64,000 nucleotides of DNA. Source: Burkholderiales bacterium. Lineage in GTDB: Bacteria > Pseudomonadota > Gammaproteobacteria > Burkholderiales > SG8-41. Positions 1 through 9,204 of the stretch are shown here, in pieces. Under the pieces are notes generated by a model that was not told the origin of the DNA, did not search any database, and saw only the letters and a program-made list of their open reading frames with translations. Position numbers and translations under genes: made by a program. The DNA lies in contig JALHRQ010000004.1 of NCBI GenBank assembly GCA_022841375.1, forward strand, positions 62,001-126,000, in the 5' to 3' direction. Positions within the stretch are counted from its first letter, which is position 1; each line of letters begins with the position of its first letter.

Positions 1-108
1 GATGGCGCCGAACCTGCGGGAAATACTCCGGAACATTTTGCTGCGTATATCCGCAGCGAACATGCCAAATGGGCGCAGGTCATTCGTGACGCCAAAATCA
101 GCCATTAA
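1..108 (+). CDS. C-terminal fragment of a Bug/TctC-type substrate-binding protein
   Basis: The first 35 codons of the window are open and end at a TAA (106-108); the start lies outside the window. The peptide contains PEHFAAYIRSEHAKW followed by a short VIRDA-type tail. This resembles the C-terminal helix of tripartite-tricarboxylate-type periplasmic binding proteins (Bug family), which usually ends in a PEQFAAFIRxExxKW-like segment. The downstream PrpD-family gene follows after 24 bases, so the two may be co-transcribed. Family assignment rests on this one short segment and is therefore only moderately sure. Confidence 0.6.
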   Translation, partial: DGAEPAGNTPEHFAAYIRSEHAKWAQVIRDAKISH

Positions 109-132
109 ATTATTTAATTAAATCAAATACTT

Positions 133-1527
133 ATGAATTCACCCGCGATTGTCCCTGCTATTCCCGAAATCGCCCATGACGCCAGCCGCAAGCTGGCGTG
201 TTATGTGGCTGAGCTCGAAACCCGCAAATTGCCGGAGGCTGCGGTACATGCGTTCCGTCGTGCGCTGCTCGACTACCTGACCTGTGCAGTGGCTGGGTCG
301 GGGACCGATGCCGCGCGCATGGTTCTCGATTATCTGCAGTCATGGGATCAGTCAGCGCAGGCTTGTGTGATCGGAACGCCGCACCGCCTTGCCGCGCAGA
401 ATGCGGCCTTCGTCAACGGCGCGGCAACACACGGTCTGGATTTTGACGACGGCATGACCCGCGGTTCGGTACATCCCGGCGGTTCGGTGTTTCCAGCACT
501 GCTGGCAATGGCGGAAAAACTCGGTTCATCGGCAGAGGATCTGATTGCGGCCGGCGTGGCGGCGTACGATGTCACGCTGCGCATTGCTTCCGCTGTTCAT
601 CCACATACTTCTCGTCGCGGCTTTCACAACACGCCGACAGCGGGCGTGTTCGGCGCGACCGCGGCGGCGGCACGGCTGATGCGGCTGGATGCGCAAACCA
701 CGCTGCATGCGCTGGGACTGGCGGGGAGTTTTTCCGGCGGCCTGCGTGCCTATCTGCAGGACGGCGCCGAAGTCAAACGTATCCATCCGGGCAAGGCGGC
801 ACGCGACGGCATTGTTTGTGCGGAATTAGCTAAACGCGGCCTGACCGGCCCGGGCGCGGTCATCGAAGGGCCTTACGGGTTCATCCAGGCCATGGCCGGC
901 GGCAACGCGGAATGGGAGCGGCTGACCGGCGCGCTGGGCGAGCGTTTCGAAATCAGCAACGCCTATTTCAAACCCTATCCGGCGTGCCGCCATTTTCATG
1001 CTTCGCTCGACGCGGTGCGCACCATCGGCCGTCGTACGCCGTTCAACATCGATGAGGTGACCCGTGTGCGCATCGGCATGTATGAGGCCGGCGCTGCAGG
1101 ACATGACCAGAAAACCGCGGAGAATCTGCTGGATGCGCAGATGAGCGCGCCGGTGACAACGGCGCTGGCGATGGCCTTCGGCAATGTCACGGTGCCGAGT
1201 TTTGATCGCGCGAATCTGGATCGTCCCGAAATCCGCCGGCTGATTGATATCACCGACGTGTATGTCGATGAAGAATGCGAGCGCATCTATCCGGGCCGCC
1301 GTTCCGGCGTGGCGCGTATTGAACTGCGCGACGGTCGCGTACTCGAGGAGCGGGTCCTTGATCCCAAGGGTGAGGGTGAAAATCCGATGACTGACGATGA
1401 TCTTGCCACCAAGTTTTCGTCCAACTGCGCGCCACTCATCGGTGATGCGCGCAGCCGCAAGCTGCTGGATCTGGTGATGCGTCTCAAACCCGGCAGCGCG
1501 CTGGACGAACTGTATCGCTGGTCCTGA
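133..1527 (+). CDS. MmgE/PrpD family protein (2-methylcitrate dehydratase-like)
   Basis: The product is 464 residues, the usual length for the MmgE/PrpD family, whose known members dehydrate 2-methylcitrate or isomerise/decarboxylate small tricarboxylates such as cis-aconitate. The helical N-terminal domain carries the family signature FVNGAATHGLDFDDG (around residues 94-108), then GFHNTPTAGVFGA (around 162-174) and KRIHPGKAARDG (around 215-226). The C-terminal small alpha/beta domain follows from about residue 270. No prpB, prpC or prpF lies nearby. It follows an apparent Bug-type binding protein, a common pairing in Burkholderiales for catabolism of an unknown carboxylate, so the real substrate need not be methylcitrate. 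The start at 133 has no strong ribosome-binding site. Confidence 0.85.
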   Translation: MNSPAIVPAIPEIAHDASRKLACYVAELETRKLPEAAVHAFRRALLDYLTCAVAGSGTDAARMVLDYLQSWDQSAQACVIGTPHRLAAQNAAFVNGAATHGLDFDDGMTRGSVHPGGSVFPALLAMAEKLGSSAEDLIAAGVAAYDVTLRIASAVHPHTSRRGFHNTPTAGVFGATAAAARLMRLDAQTTLHALGLAGSFSGGLRAYLQDGAEVKRIHPGKAARDGIVCAELAKRGLTGPGAVIEGPYGFIQAMAGGNAEWERLTGALGERFEISNAYFKPYPACRHFHASLDAVRTIGRRTPFNIDEVTRVRIGMYEAGAAGHDQKTAENLLDAQMSAPVTTALAMAFGNVTVPSFDRANLDRPEIRRLIDITDVYVDEECERIYPGRRSGVARIELRDGRVLEERVLDPKGEGENPMTDDDLATKFSSNCAPLIGDARSRKLLDLVMRLKPGSALDELYRWS

Positions 1528-1724
1528 TCCGCATCAGTTCATGATCTGGGCGCTTGGGCGGTGCTGCAGACCGGCTATTGCGTCCATCACAGGGGATCAG
1601 ATGTCACGTCCAGACCATTATGTGGCCGTCTGCGGTTTCGCCGGTTAGCCCGATGCGTTAAAATCCCTGTTGTGCACAGGCGTATTGCCGTGCCGAAATC
1701 CCTGAATTCCTTTCCGGAGCATTC

Positions 1725-2474
1725 ATGAAGGTTCTAGTGACAGTCAAACGAGTCATCGACCCGTACGTGAAAGTGCGCGTCAAGTCGGATGGCACCGGCG
1801 TGGAGACCGCCAACGTCAAGATGGCGATGAATCCGTTCTGCGAAATTGCCGTCGAACAGGCGGTGCGCATGAAAGAAGCCGGCATCGTGTCCGAGATCGT
1901 CGCGGTGTCGATCGGCACGCTGCAGTCGCAGGAGACGCTGCGCACCGCAATGGCGATGGGCGCCGACCGCGGCATTCTCGTTGAAGTTGCCGGTGAAGTG
2001 CAGCCGCTGGCGGTGGCCAAGCTGGTCAAGGCCATCGTCGACAAGGAGCAGCCCAAACTGGTGATCATGGGCAAGCAGGCGATTGATGATGATTCCAACC
2101 AGGCGGGCCAGATGACCGCAGCGCTGCTCGGCTGGCCGCAGGCGGCATTCACCTCGGCGATCACCGTCAATGGGGATACTGCTGACGTTACCCGCGAAAT
2201 CGACGGCGGTCTCGAGAAGCTGACCATCAAGCTGCCGGCGGTGGTCACCACCGATCTGCGTTTGAACGAGCCGCGTTATGTGACGCTGCCCAATATCATG
2301 AAGGCGAAGAAAAAACCGCTGGAAGTGCTGAAGCCCGAGGCGCTGGGCGTTGATGTCGTGCCGCGTCTTAAGACGATCAAGGTTGAAGAGCCGGCCAAGC
2401 GCAGCGCCGGCGTCAAGGTGGCGGATGTGCAGGAACTCGTCGCCAAACTCAAGAACGAAGCCAGGGTGATCTGA
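1725..2474 (+). CDS. etfB: Electron transfer flavoprotein subunit beta
   Basis: The 249-residue product is the small subunit of the soluble FAD/AMP electron-transfer flavoprotein that takes electrons from acyl-CoA dehydrogenases to the quinone pool through ETF-ubiquinone oxidoreductase. It begins [20 protein letters not shown] and contains the [17 protein letters not shown] and [12 protein letters not shown] segments typical of the adenine-nucleotide-binding fold of EtfB. The ATG follows a TCCGGAG ribosome-binding site. Its last base is the first base of the etfA ATG, so the two subunits are translationally coupled. The acyl-CoA dehydrogenase gene downstream is a plausible electron donor. Confidence 0.96.
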   Translation: MKVLVTVKRVIDPYVKVRVKSDGTGVETANVKMAMNPFCEIAVEQAVRMKEAGIVSEIVAVSIGTLQSQETLRTAMAMGADRGILVEVAGEVQPLAVAKLVKAIVDKEQPKLVIMGKQAIDDDSNQAGQMTAALLGWPQAAFTSAITVNGDTADVTREIDGGLEKLTIKLPAVVTTDLRLNEPRYVTLPNIMKAKKKPLEVLKPEALGVDVVPRLKTIKVEEPAKRSAGVKVADVQELVAKLKNEARVI

Positions 2475-3400
2475 TGTCCATACTCGTAATCGCCGAACAC
2501 GACGGCAAACTGCTTAAACCCGGCACCACCAATACCGTCACCGCGGCTGTCAAAATCGGCGGCGATATCACGGTGCTGGTCGCCGGCCACCAGTGCGCCG
2601 ATGCGGCGCAGGTTGCGGCAAAGATTGCCGGTGTCGGCAAAGTGCTGCTCGCCGATTCGCCGCTGTATGCCGGTGGTGCTGCCGAGAACCTCACCGCATT
2701 GCTCCAGACCATTGCCGGTCAGTACACGCATATTCTTGCGTCGGCTACCGGCTACGGCAAAAACTTCATGCCGCGCCTTTCGGCACTGCTCGACGTGCAG
2801 CAGATCTCGGATATCAGCGCGGTGGTGTCAGCCGATACCTTTGTGCGGCCGATTTATGCCGGTAACGCCATGGCCACGGTGCAATCTGCCGACAAGATCA
2901 AGGTGATCACGGTGCGTGCCACCGGTTTTGATGCCGCTGCCGAAGGCGGCAGCGCCACAGTGGAGAACCTTGCGGCGGGTCCGGATACGGGGCTGGCGAC
3001 ATTCAACGGCCAGGAGCTGTCGAAATCCGACCGTCCTGAACTGACCGCAGCACGCATCATCGTGTCCGGCGGCCGCGGCATGGGCAGTGGCGAGAACTTC
3101 AAGCTTCTTGAGGCGCTGGCTGACAAGCTGGGCGCTGCGGTGGGGGCTTCGCGCGCCGCAGTCGATTCCGGTTATGTGCCCAACGATTATCAGGTCGGGC
3201 AGACCGGCAAGATCGTTGCGCCCGAGCTGTACATCGCCGTAGGCATTTCCGGCGCGATCCAGCATCTGGCCGGCATGAAGGACAGCAAGGTCATCATCGC
3301 CATCAACAAGGATCCGGAGGCGCCGATTTTTGCGGTGGCCGATTACTGGCTGGTGGAAGATCTGTTCAAGGCTGTGCCGGAGCTGACGCAGCAGATTTAA
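2474..3400 (+). CDS. etfA: Electron transfer flavoprotein subunit alpha
   Basis: The 308-residue product matches the full length of EtfA. The N-terminal half has the ETF alpha/beta fold starting [16 protein letters not shown]. The C-terminal FAD-binding domain has the signature [12 protein letters not shown] (around residues 195-206), [12 protein letters not shown] and [20 protein letters not shown], which contact FAD in known structures. It overlaps the etfB stop and is followed by a strong rho-independent terminator, so etfBA forms a closed two-gene unit. The heterodimer acts in the cytoplasm. Confidence 0.96.
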   Translation: MSILVIAEHDGKLLKPGTTNTVTAAVKIGGDITVLVAGHQCADAAQVAAKIAGVGKVLLADSPLYAGGAAENLTALLQTIAGQYTHILASATGYGKNFMPRLSALLDVQQISDISAVVSADTFVRPIYAGNAMATVQSADKIKVITVRATGFDAAAEGGSATVENLAAGPDTGLATFNGQELSKSDRPELTAARIIVSGGRGMGSGENFKLLEALADKLGAAVGASRAAVDSGYVPNDYQVGQTGKIVAPELYIAVGISGAIQHLAGMKDSKVIIAINKDPEAPIFAVADYWLVEDLFKAVPELTQQI

Positions 3401-3420
3401 GCGCTCAGACATGGGGTAAC

Positions 3421-3456
3421 ATCAAAGGGCGTCTGCACGGCGCCCTTTGATTTTTG
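3421..3456 (+). terminator. Rho-independent terminator after etfA
   Basis: Arms ATCAAAGGGCG (3421-3431) and CGCCCTTTGAT (3441-3451) are perfectly complementary around a 9-base loop and are followed directly by TTTTG. It lies 20 bases after the etfA stop. Confidence 0.85.
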
Positions 3457-3482
3457 TGCGAACCTTTTGTTGGAATCATGAC

Positions 3483-5273
3483 ATGTCAACCTATACCGCG
3501 CCGCTGAAGGACATGCAATTCGCAATAGCCGAGTTCGCCGGCTTGGACAGCATTGCCTCCTTGCCCGGCTGCGGAGACGTCAATGCCGAACTGGTCGAGG
3601 CCGTGCTTACCGAAGCCGGCAAGTTTGCGCAGGGCGTGCTCGATCCGCTGAACCGCAGCGGCGACAAACAGGGTGCGCAATGGCACGACGGCGTGGTCAC
3701 TGCACCCGACGGCTTCAAGGAGGCCTACGCGCAGTTCATCACCGCCGGCTGGAATGGCCTCGGCGGGGCGACGCAATACGGCGGTCAGGGTCTGCCGCGT
3801 ATCGTCGCCATGCCGCTGCAGGAGATGTGGAACAGCGCGAACATGGCGTTCTGTCTGTGTCCGATGCTGACCACCGGTGTGCAGGAGGCGCTGCTGCATC
3901 ACGGCTCAACCGCGCTGCTGGAAACCTATATGCACAAACTGGTGTCGGGGGAATGGACCGGCACCATGAACCTGACCGAGCCGCAGGCCGGTTCCGACCT
4001 GTCGGCGGTGCGCGCGCGTGCGGTGCCCGAGGGTGACCATTACCGCATTCACGGCACCAAGATTTTTATCACCTGGGGCGAGCACGACATGGCGGCGAAC
4101 ATCGTGCACCTGGTGCTCGCGCGACTGCCCGATGCGCCGGAAGGGGTGAAGGGCATATCCCTGTTTGTGGTGCCCAAGTTCATGGTTAACGCAGACGGCG
4201 GCATCGGCGCGCGTAACGACATCCGCTGCGTGTCGATTGAACACAAGCTGGGCATTCACGGCAGTCCGACCTGCGTGCTGGCCTACGGCGACGGTCCCGG
4301 CGCGGTCGGTTATCTGGTCGGCCAGCCGCACCGCGGTCTTGAATACATGTTCACGATGATGAACCATGCGCGGCTGGGCGTCGGCATGGAAGGCATCGCG
4401 ATTTCCGAACGCGCCTACCAGCACGCCCTCGAATATGCGCGGACGCGCGTGCAGGGGCGCGCCATCGGTCAGCGCAGTGGTGACCGCGTCACCATCATTC
4501 ATCACCCGGATGTGCGGCGCATGCTGATGACCATGAAGGCGCAGATCGAAGCGATGCGCGCGCTGGGTTATTACGCAGCGGGAGAACTCGACCGCGCTCA
4601 ATACCAGCCGGACATTCAGACACGCGCGCGGCACCAGGCGCGGCTCGATTTGCTGACGCCGGTGGTCAAGGGCTGGTGCACTGAACTCGCAGTGGAAATT
4701 GCCTCGATCGGCGTGCAGATCCATGGTGGCATGGGATTCATTGAAGAGACCGGCGCCGCGCAATACCTGCGGGATGCGCGCATTTCGACCATTTATGAAG
4801 GCACCACCGGCATCCAGGCCAACGACCTGATCGGCCGCAAGGTCGGCGCCGAAAAGGGCGTAACCGCGCTGGCGTTGATTGATGAGATGCGCGAACTCGA
4901 CGCCGGTCTTGCGGCGGCGGGTGAGTCGTTTGCGGGCATGCATCGCGGTTATGTGCAGGCGGTGCATGCACTGGACACGGGGACGCGCTGGCTGGTGGAT
5001 CACTACCATCAGCAGCCAGAAGCTGCGGCAGCCGTGGCGGTACCCTATCTGAAACTGTTCGGCACCGTGGCCGGCGGCTGGCTGATGGCGCGTGCTGCGT
5101 TGATTGCGCGCGGGCAGCTGGCGGCGCCGGGTGCCGACCGCGAATTTCTCGAGGCCAAGCTGGCCACCGCGCGATTTTATCTGGAGCATCTGCTGCCGCA
5201 GGCGGTGGCACTGTCACAGACCGTAACCGCCGGTGCAGCCAGTACGCTCGCGCTGGATCCGGCGGCGTTTTGA
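3483..5273 (+). CDS. Acyl-CoA dehydrogenase, DmdC-like long form
   Basis: The product (596 residues from the ATG at 3483) is longer than the roughly 380-residue short- and medium-chain enzymes and fits the DmdC-like group with an extra C-terminal domain. That group oxidises acyl-CoA or 3-methylthiopropionyl-CoA thioesters in the cytoplasm and passes electrons to ETF. It shows the flavin-loop motif TGTMNLTEPQAGSDLSAVRA and a conserved IYEGTTGIQANDLIGRK near residue 437, whose glutamate matches the catalytic base. IHGGMGFIEETG precedes it. The ATG at 3483 is preferred over a codon 36 bases upstream because that one lies in the tail of the etfA terminator. The adjacent etfBA genes supply the likely acceptor. 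The substrate cannot be told from sequence. Confidence 0.93.
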   Translation: MSTYTAPLKDMQFAIAEFAGLDSIASLPGCGDVNAELVEAVLTEAGKFAQGVLDPLNRSGDKQGAQWHDGVVTAPDGFKEAYAQFITAGWNGLGGATQYGGQGLPRIVAMPLQEMWNSANMAFCLCPMLTTGVQEALLHHGSTALLETYMHKLVSGEWTGTMNLTEPQAGSDLSAVRARAVPEGDHYRIHGTKIFITWGEHDMAANIVHLVLARLPDAPEGVKGISLFVVPKFMVNADGGIGARNDIRCVSIEHKLGIHGSPTCVLAYGDGPGAVGYLVGQPHRGLEYMFTMMNHARLGVGMEGIAISERAYQHALEYARTRVQGRAIGQRSGDRVTIIHHPDVRRMLMTMKAQIEAMRALGYYAAGELDRAQYQPDIQTRARHQARLDLLTPVVKGWCTELAVEIASIGVQIHGGMGFIEETGAAQYLRDARISTIYEGTTGIQANDLIGRKVGAEKGVTALALIDEMRELDAGLAAAGESFAGMHRGYVQAVHALDTGTRWLVDHYHQQPEAAAAVAVPYLKLFGTVAGGWLMARAALIARGQLAAPGADREFLEAKLATARFYLEHLLPQAVALSQTVTAGAASTLALDPAAF

Positions 5274-5284
5274 GGGTGACGCCC

Positions 5285-5581
5285 GTGTTGACGCGTGTGT
5301 TGTTGTTTGCCGCCGGTATCGCCGTGGTTTTTCCGGCGCATGCCGAGTTGACCTGTGAGCAGATCGTTGCCAGTGCGCAGACGGCAGTATCCCTCCGCGA
5401 CCAAGGCATGACCCTCAGCCGCGTGCTGGCTGAGACTGAAACTGCTGCAATGCGCGAGCGTTTCCGTCCCGATGAACTGGGCATGCTGCGCCGGGCCATC
5501 CGTCTCACTTATACCGGCGAAGTATCGGTTTACGAGCTTTCGGACAGCTGCGCCGAGAGCCGGGGCGGCAAAAAGCGCTGA
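5285..5581 (+). CDS. Small exported protein of unknown function
   Basis: A 98-residue protein begins at a GTG (5285), placed eight bases after a GAGGG that overlaps the end of the dehydrogenase gene; a TTG at 5270 in frame is an alternative. Residues 1-20 form a signal peptide with a likely cleavage after AHA. The mature part has one cysteine near its start (ELTCEQI) and one near its end (SDSCAES), which could form a disulfide, and it is otherwise helical and charged. I recognise no family. It is the last gene before the exported methyltransferase-like array and may belong with it. Confidence 0.7.
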   Translation: MLTRVLLFAAGIAVVFPAHAELTCEQIVASAQTAVSLRDQGMTLSRVLAETETAAMRERFRPDELGMLRRAIRLTYTGEVSVYELSDSCAESRGGKKR

Positions 5582-5635
5582 ATGCGTTATATTGACGCGC
5601 GCTTTACAGGGCGTATTCAAAGGGAGAGGGCGGCG

Positions 5636-6526
5636 ATGAACAGCAGTTGGCGATATGCGGCAGTGATTATGGGTGCGATGTTGTCGTTTGCTGCGGTGGC
5701 GCAGAAGCCGCCGGCACAAAAGCAGCCGTTGAAGCAACTTAATGTGCCGCCGGAATACGAGCGTAGCGGTGGCCCTTATGTGCCGACGCCCAATGTTGTC
5801 GTTGATCAGATGCTGGGCATGGCCAATGTCGGTGCCCGCGATTTTGTGATGGATCTCGGTTCCGGTGACGGCATCATCGTGCTGACTGCAGGGCACAAGC
5901 TGAAGGCCAGCGGCTACGGCGTCGATATCGACGAGGAACTGATCCGTCTGAGCAATGAGCGCGCCAAAAGTCTGGGTATTGCCGACCGGGTGCGTTTTGA
6001 GGCAAAGGACATATTCAAAACCGACGTCAGCAAGGCCACGGTGATCACGCTGTACCTGCTGCCCGAAATGATGCGCAAGCTGCGCACCAAGCTGTTTACG
6101 GAGCCGCGGCCGGGCACACGCATTGTGTCGCATGATTACCACTTCGACGAATGGATGCACGATTCCGAAGTCAGTTTCGACGTGCCCGAAAAGGAATTTA
6201 TATCCGGCGTGCCGCGCGCGACGTTATATCTGTGGGTGGTGCCGGCGAGGATTGACGGCGCCTGGCGCATGCAGATCGACGGTCAGGGCGACTACGAAGT
6301 GGCGTTGAAGCAAAACTACCAGAAGTTCGAAGGCAAGGCTGAATCGGCGTCACGCAAGATCACTCTGATGGAGCCTCAGCTCAGCGGCACCGAAATCCGT
6401 TTTGTAATGCCGCTGACCGCGGGACGCGGACGGTTTCTCGGCAAGGTCGATGGCGAGCGCATGGAAGGCACTGCGAATCTCGACGGCAAGACCCTGCGCT
6501 GGCGCGCAACAAAAGTAAAAAGCTGA
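5636..6526 (+). CDS. Exported class I SAM methyltransferase-like protein, paralog 1
   Basis: The 296-residue protein starts at the ATG at 5636 after an AAGGGAGAG ribosome-binding site; an in-frame ATG at 5582 would put about 18 charged residues before the signal peptide. Residues 1-22 look like a signal peptide ending AAVAQ. A Pro/Lys/Gln-rich linker follows, then YVPTPNVVVDQML, SAM-binding motif I DLGSGDGIIV, the acidic loop GVDIDEE, and DIFKTDVSKATVITLYLLP. This resembles the small Rossmann methyltransferases related to the FAM173/ATPSCKMT lysine methyltransferases. A beta-rich domain of about 100 residues starts after WVVPARIDGAW. It is the only paralog with the extended linker and with Ile in place of Arg in motif I (GDGI). 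Export of a SAM-binding fold is odd because SAM is cytoplasmic. Confidence 0.85.
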   Translation: MNSSWRYAAVIMGAMLSFAAVAQKPPAQKQPLKQLNVPPEYERSGGPYVPTPNVVVDQMLGMANVGARDFVMDLGSGDGIIVLTAGHKLKASGYGVDIDEELIRLSNERAKSLGIADRVRFEAKDIFKTDVSKATVITLYLLPEMMRKLRTKLFTEPRPGTRIVSHDYHFDEWMHDSEVSFDVPEKEFISGVPRATLYLWVVPARIDGAWRMQIDGQGDYEVALKQNYQKFEGKAESASRKITLMEPQLSGTEIRFVMPLTAGRGRFLGKVDGERMEGTANLDGKTLRWRATKVKS

Positions 6527-6540
6527 ACGAGGTCCGCCCG

Positions 6541-8139
6541 CTAGTTCATCAGCAGTGCCGGCGGGGCATTTTCGAGAACGCCCTGACGGAAGCCGGCCTG
6601 ACTCGCGGCAATGTCCAGCGCCGCGGCATTCCACGCGTCATGAATGATTTTGCCGCCGGCAGTCAGTTCAGCACCGACGGCGCGCGGTTTCGCCAGCATG
6701 TCCCACAGCGTGGCCGAGTGCCGCTCCGGCACGTCGGTCATGGTGACGCGTTGTGGTGCCGGTAACGGCGAGGCCGAGGCCACCAGGAAGCTGTTGATAC
6801 GTCGCGCGCCCGGCCACTCCGGGCGATACAGCGCGGCATGCGGCATTTCACTGGTCAGCGTGGCCAGCAGGTGAGCGTAGGCGCGCGGGTCTTCGACGTC
6901 GGCGAAGGTGTTGAACACGGCCACTCCACCCGGCCGCAGACAGCGTTTCAGGTCGCTGAAAAATTCCCGCGTGATCAGGTAATCCGGCGTGCCGTCGCCG
7001 TGGAAAAGATCAACCAATACGACGTCATGGCGCGGTGTGCATTGACCGACATAAGTGCGTGCATCGGCCTGGTGTGTGGTGACGCGGCGTGCATCGAAGC
7101 CGAAATAACGCGTCGCGACTTCGACCGAGGACGGATCGATTTCGACGACTTCAACAGTGCTGCCGCTGGCGGCAAAACGCGACGGCACGATGCCGGCGCC
7201 GAGGCCCAGCATCAGCACCTGCTGCGGTTGCGGCCGGTAGGCGCGGGCCAGTGCCTCTAGCGCATAGGTGTAAAACGACACCGAGCGCTGGTTCGAATCC
7301 ACGGTGTTCTGGATCAGGCCGTCATGAAAATACAGACGCAGGAATTTGCCTTCACTGTCCTTGTCGCTGCGCAATACCTTGACCGTACCGAACAACGAAC
7401 TGTGCACGGCCTCGACCTGCCATAACGCACCGCTGAAGGCCAGCGGCCCTTGCCGCCCGGTGTAACGGTCGCCCTGCCAGGCGAGCAGCCCGGCGCTGAT
7501 GATCGCGGTGATGGCGCAGGCGGTGACCAGGCCGCGCCGGGTCATCGGCAGTTTTGAGTTTGCAGCAACCAATGACAGCCCGCCGAGCAGCAGCGCGACC
7601 ATCAGGGTCGCGGTGTAATTGCTGATGTAGGGAATCAGGCCGAAGGCGGTGATCAGCACGCCGGCGACGGAGCCCAGGGTGCTGACAAAAAACACCAGTC
7701 CGGAACCGGCATCGCCCTGGCTGCCGCCTTTCTGGCGCTGCAGCAGCAGCGCGACCAGCAGCGGGTTCATCGCCGAGGTGGCGATCAGCGGCAGCAGCAG
7801 CAGGATCAGGCAGGCGGCGAATGCGCCGCCGACCAGGCTCCAGCGCGCCAGCGGATGAAAGGCGTAGGGGTAAATCAGACAGGCGGCGACGATGGCGATG
7901 CCGGCCAGTGCCGGCATGACCGAAAACAGCAGCGCCAGGCGTTGCGGCGCAGGTGCTTTGGCGCCGCCGGCGAGGCGGCCGCCCCACCAGTAGCCGAAGG
8001 CCAGCGAAATCAGCGTGATCGACAGGATGCCGGTCCAGATGTACAGGCTGACGCCAAAGTACGGCGTCATGATGCGCGACGCGAGCAATTCCAGCGCGAG
8101 AATCGCGCCGCCGGATATGAAAATGAGGGCGAAAGGCAT
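6541..8139 (-). CDS. Membrane-anchored spermidine synthase-like protein
   Basis: The 532-residue product starts MPFALIFISGGAILALELLA at 8139. The N-terminal half (about residues 1-215) holds six or seven hydrophobic helices of the MFS/spermidine-synthase fusion type. The C-terminal half carries a polyamine-synthase Rossmann domain with MLGLGAGIVPSRFAASG, VEVVEIDPSS, a nucleotide-pocket DAR and VVLVDLFHGDG, whose aspartate corresponds to the aminopropyl-transfer base, then TREFF and LRPGGVAVFN. Homologues are annotated as spermidine synthases but few have a proven product. An open frame continues upstream on this strand across the neighbouring methyltransferase gene; I reject that extension because it has no family features. 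It lies head-to-head with paralog 2, sharing the 8140-8280 promoter region. Confidence 0.85.
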   Translation of the reverse strand: MPFALIFISGGAILALELLASRIMTPYFGVSLYIWTGILSITLISLAFGYWWGGRLAGGAKAPAPQRLALLFSVMPALAGIAIVAACLIYPYAFHPLARWSLVGGAFAACLILLLLPLIATSAMNPLLVALLLQRQKGGSQGDAGSGLVFFVSTLGSVAGVLITAFGLIPYISNYTATLMVALLLGGLSLVAANSKLPMTRRGLVTACAITAIISAGLLAWQGDRYTGRQGPLAFSGALWQVEAVHSSLFGTVKVLRSDKDSEGKFLRLYFHDGLIQNTVDSNQRSVSFYTYALEALARAYRPQPQQVLMLGLGAGIVPSRFAASGSTVEVVEIDPSSVEVATRYFGFDARRVTTHQADARTYVGQCTPRHDVVLVDLFHGDGTPDYLITREFFSDLKRCLRPGGVAVFNTFADVEDPRAYAHLLATLTSEMPHAALYRPEWPGARRINSFLVASASPLPAPQRVTMTDVPERHSATLWDMLAKPRAVGAELTAGGKIIHDAWNAAALDIAASQAGFRQGVLENAPPALLMN

Positions 8140-8280
8140 GGGGGAAGTGAGAAGCTGTCGGTTATAATTCGCCGCCAATCTACCACACGCGCCGTCGCAT
8201 CCCGGTGCCGACAACAAGGCCTGTGGTGGCCTCCGGTTTACGGGAAGACCAAGACCGACATTTCGGCGGTGGAGACAATC

Positions 8281-9204
8281 ATGCAGCGTCTGAGGATGGT
8301 GGTGAAAGCAGTTCTGTTGCCGCTGGCGATGGTTACGGCAATTGCCGCAGGCCATGCCGCCGATGTCCGCCCCAGCGTGCCTTATGTGCCGACGCCGCAG
8401 GCGGTTGTCGATCGCATGCTGGCCATGGGGCGGGTCACTGCCCAGGACTACCTGATCGATCTCGGCTCCGGTGATGGCCGCATTGTGGTGACTGCCGCGA
8501 AAAAATTCGGCACCCGCGGTTTCGGTGTGGACCTCAATCCGGTACGCATCACTGAAGCCAATGACAATGCGCGCCGCAACGACGTCACCGACAAGGTGGG
8601 GTTTTACCAGCGCGACCTGTTCGAGACCGATCTGTCGCAGGCGACGGTGATCACCATGTATCTGCTGCCGCGGGTGAATCTCGCGTTGCGGCCGAAGCTG
8701 CTTGAACTTAAACCCGGCACCCGCCTGGTCTCGCATGATTTCGACATGGGCGACTGGAAGGCCGATGAATCCCTGCGTATGGATGCCGCGGACAAATTCT
8801 CCGGCGCCGGCGGTGACAGTGATGTTTATTTGTGGATCGTGCCGGCACGCATCGCCGGCGCGTGGCGCGTGCAATTGCCGGTGTCCGGCAAGTCGCAGAC
8901 TTACGAAATCAGTTTTGAGCAGCAATACCAGCAGGTCTCGGGTGCGGCGAGGGTCAACAGCCGAATGGCCAAAATTGAAGGCGCCAAACTGCGCGGGGAT
9001 GAACTGACGTTCATGTTTTCCGCCGAGGTCAATGGCACGATGGTCAAGCACGAATTCAGCGGCCGTGTTTCCGGCAACGAGATGACGGGGCAGGTGGCCC
9101 TTTCCGGCAGCCGCATGGCGGCGCGGGTGGAGTGGACGGCCGAACGCGCGGCGCGTACGGCCGCAATACCGCCATTGGCGGGAGAGAGGAATGTGGTTTA
9201 TTGA
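8281..9204 (+). CDS. Exported class I SAM methyltransferase-like protein, paralog 2
   Basis: The 307-residue protein starts at the ATG at 8281 with a GGAGA ribosome-binding site. Its signal peptide runs to about residue 26 (AGHA). Then come PYVPTPQAVVDRML, motif I DLGSGDGRIV, acidic loop GVDLNP, DLFETDLSQATVITMYLLP, and RLVSHDFDMGDWKAD. A beta-rich domain starts after WIVPARIAGAW and includes QQYQQVSGAA. It opens a run of five co-directional paralogs; the next starts inside its stop codon (TGATG). The divergent spermidine-synthase-like gene shares its upstream region, which holds a TTATAAT at 8164-8170 that could serve as a -10 element. The reaction is unknown; the SAM site looks intact. Confidence 0.88.
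   Translation: MQRLRMVVKAVLLPLAMVTAIAAGHAADVRPSVPYVPTPQAVVDRMLAMGRVTAQDYLIDLGSGDGRIVVTAAKKFGTRGFGVDLNPVRITEANDNARRNDVTDKVGFYQRDLFETDLSQATVITMYLLPRVNLALRPKLLELKPGTRLVSHDFDMGDWKADESLRMDAADKFSGAGGDSDVYLWIVPARIAGAWRVQLPVSGKSQTYEISFEQQYQQVSGAARVNSRMAKIEGAKLRGDELTFMFSAEVNGTMVKHEFSGRVSGNEMTGQVALSGSRMAARVEWTAERAARTAAIPPLAGERNVVY

Noticed and set aside
3906-5189. Long minus-strand open frame opposite the acyl-CoA dehydrogenase
   Set aside because: It is antisense to a well-supported gene with residue use typical of GC-rich shadow frames.
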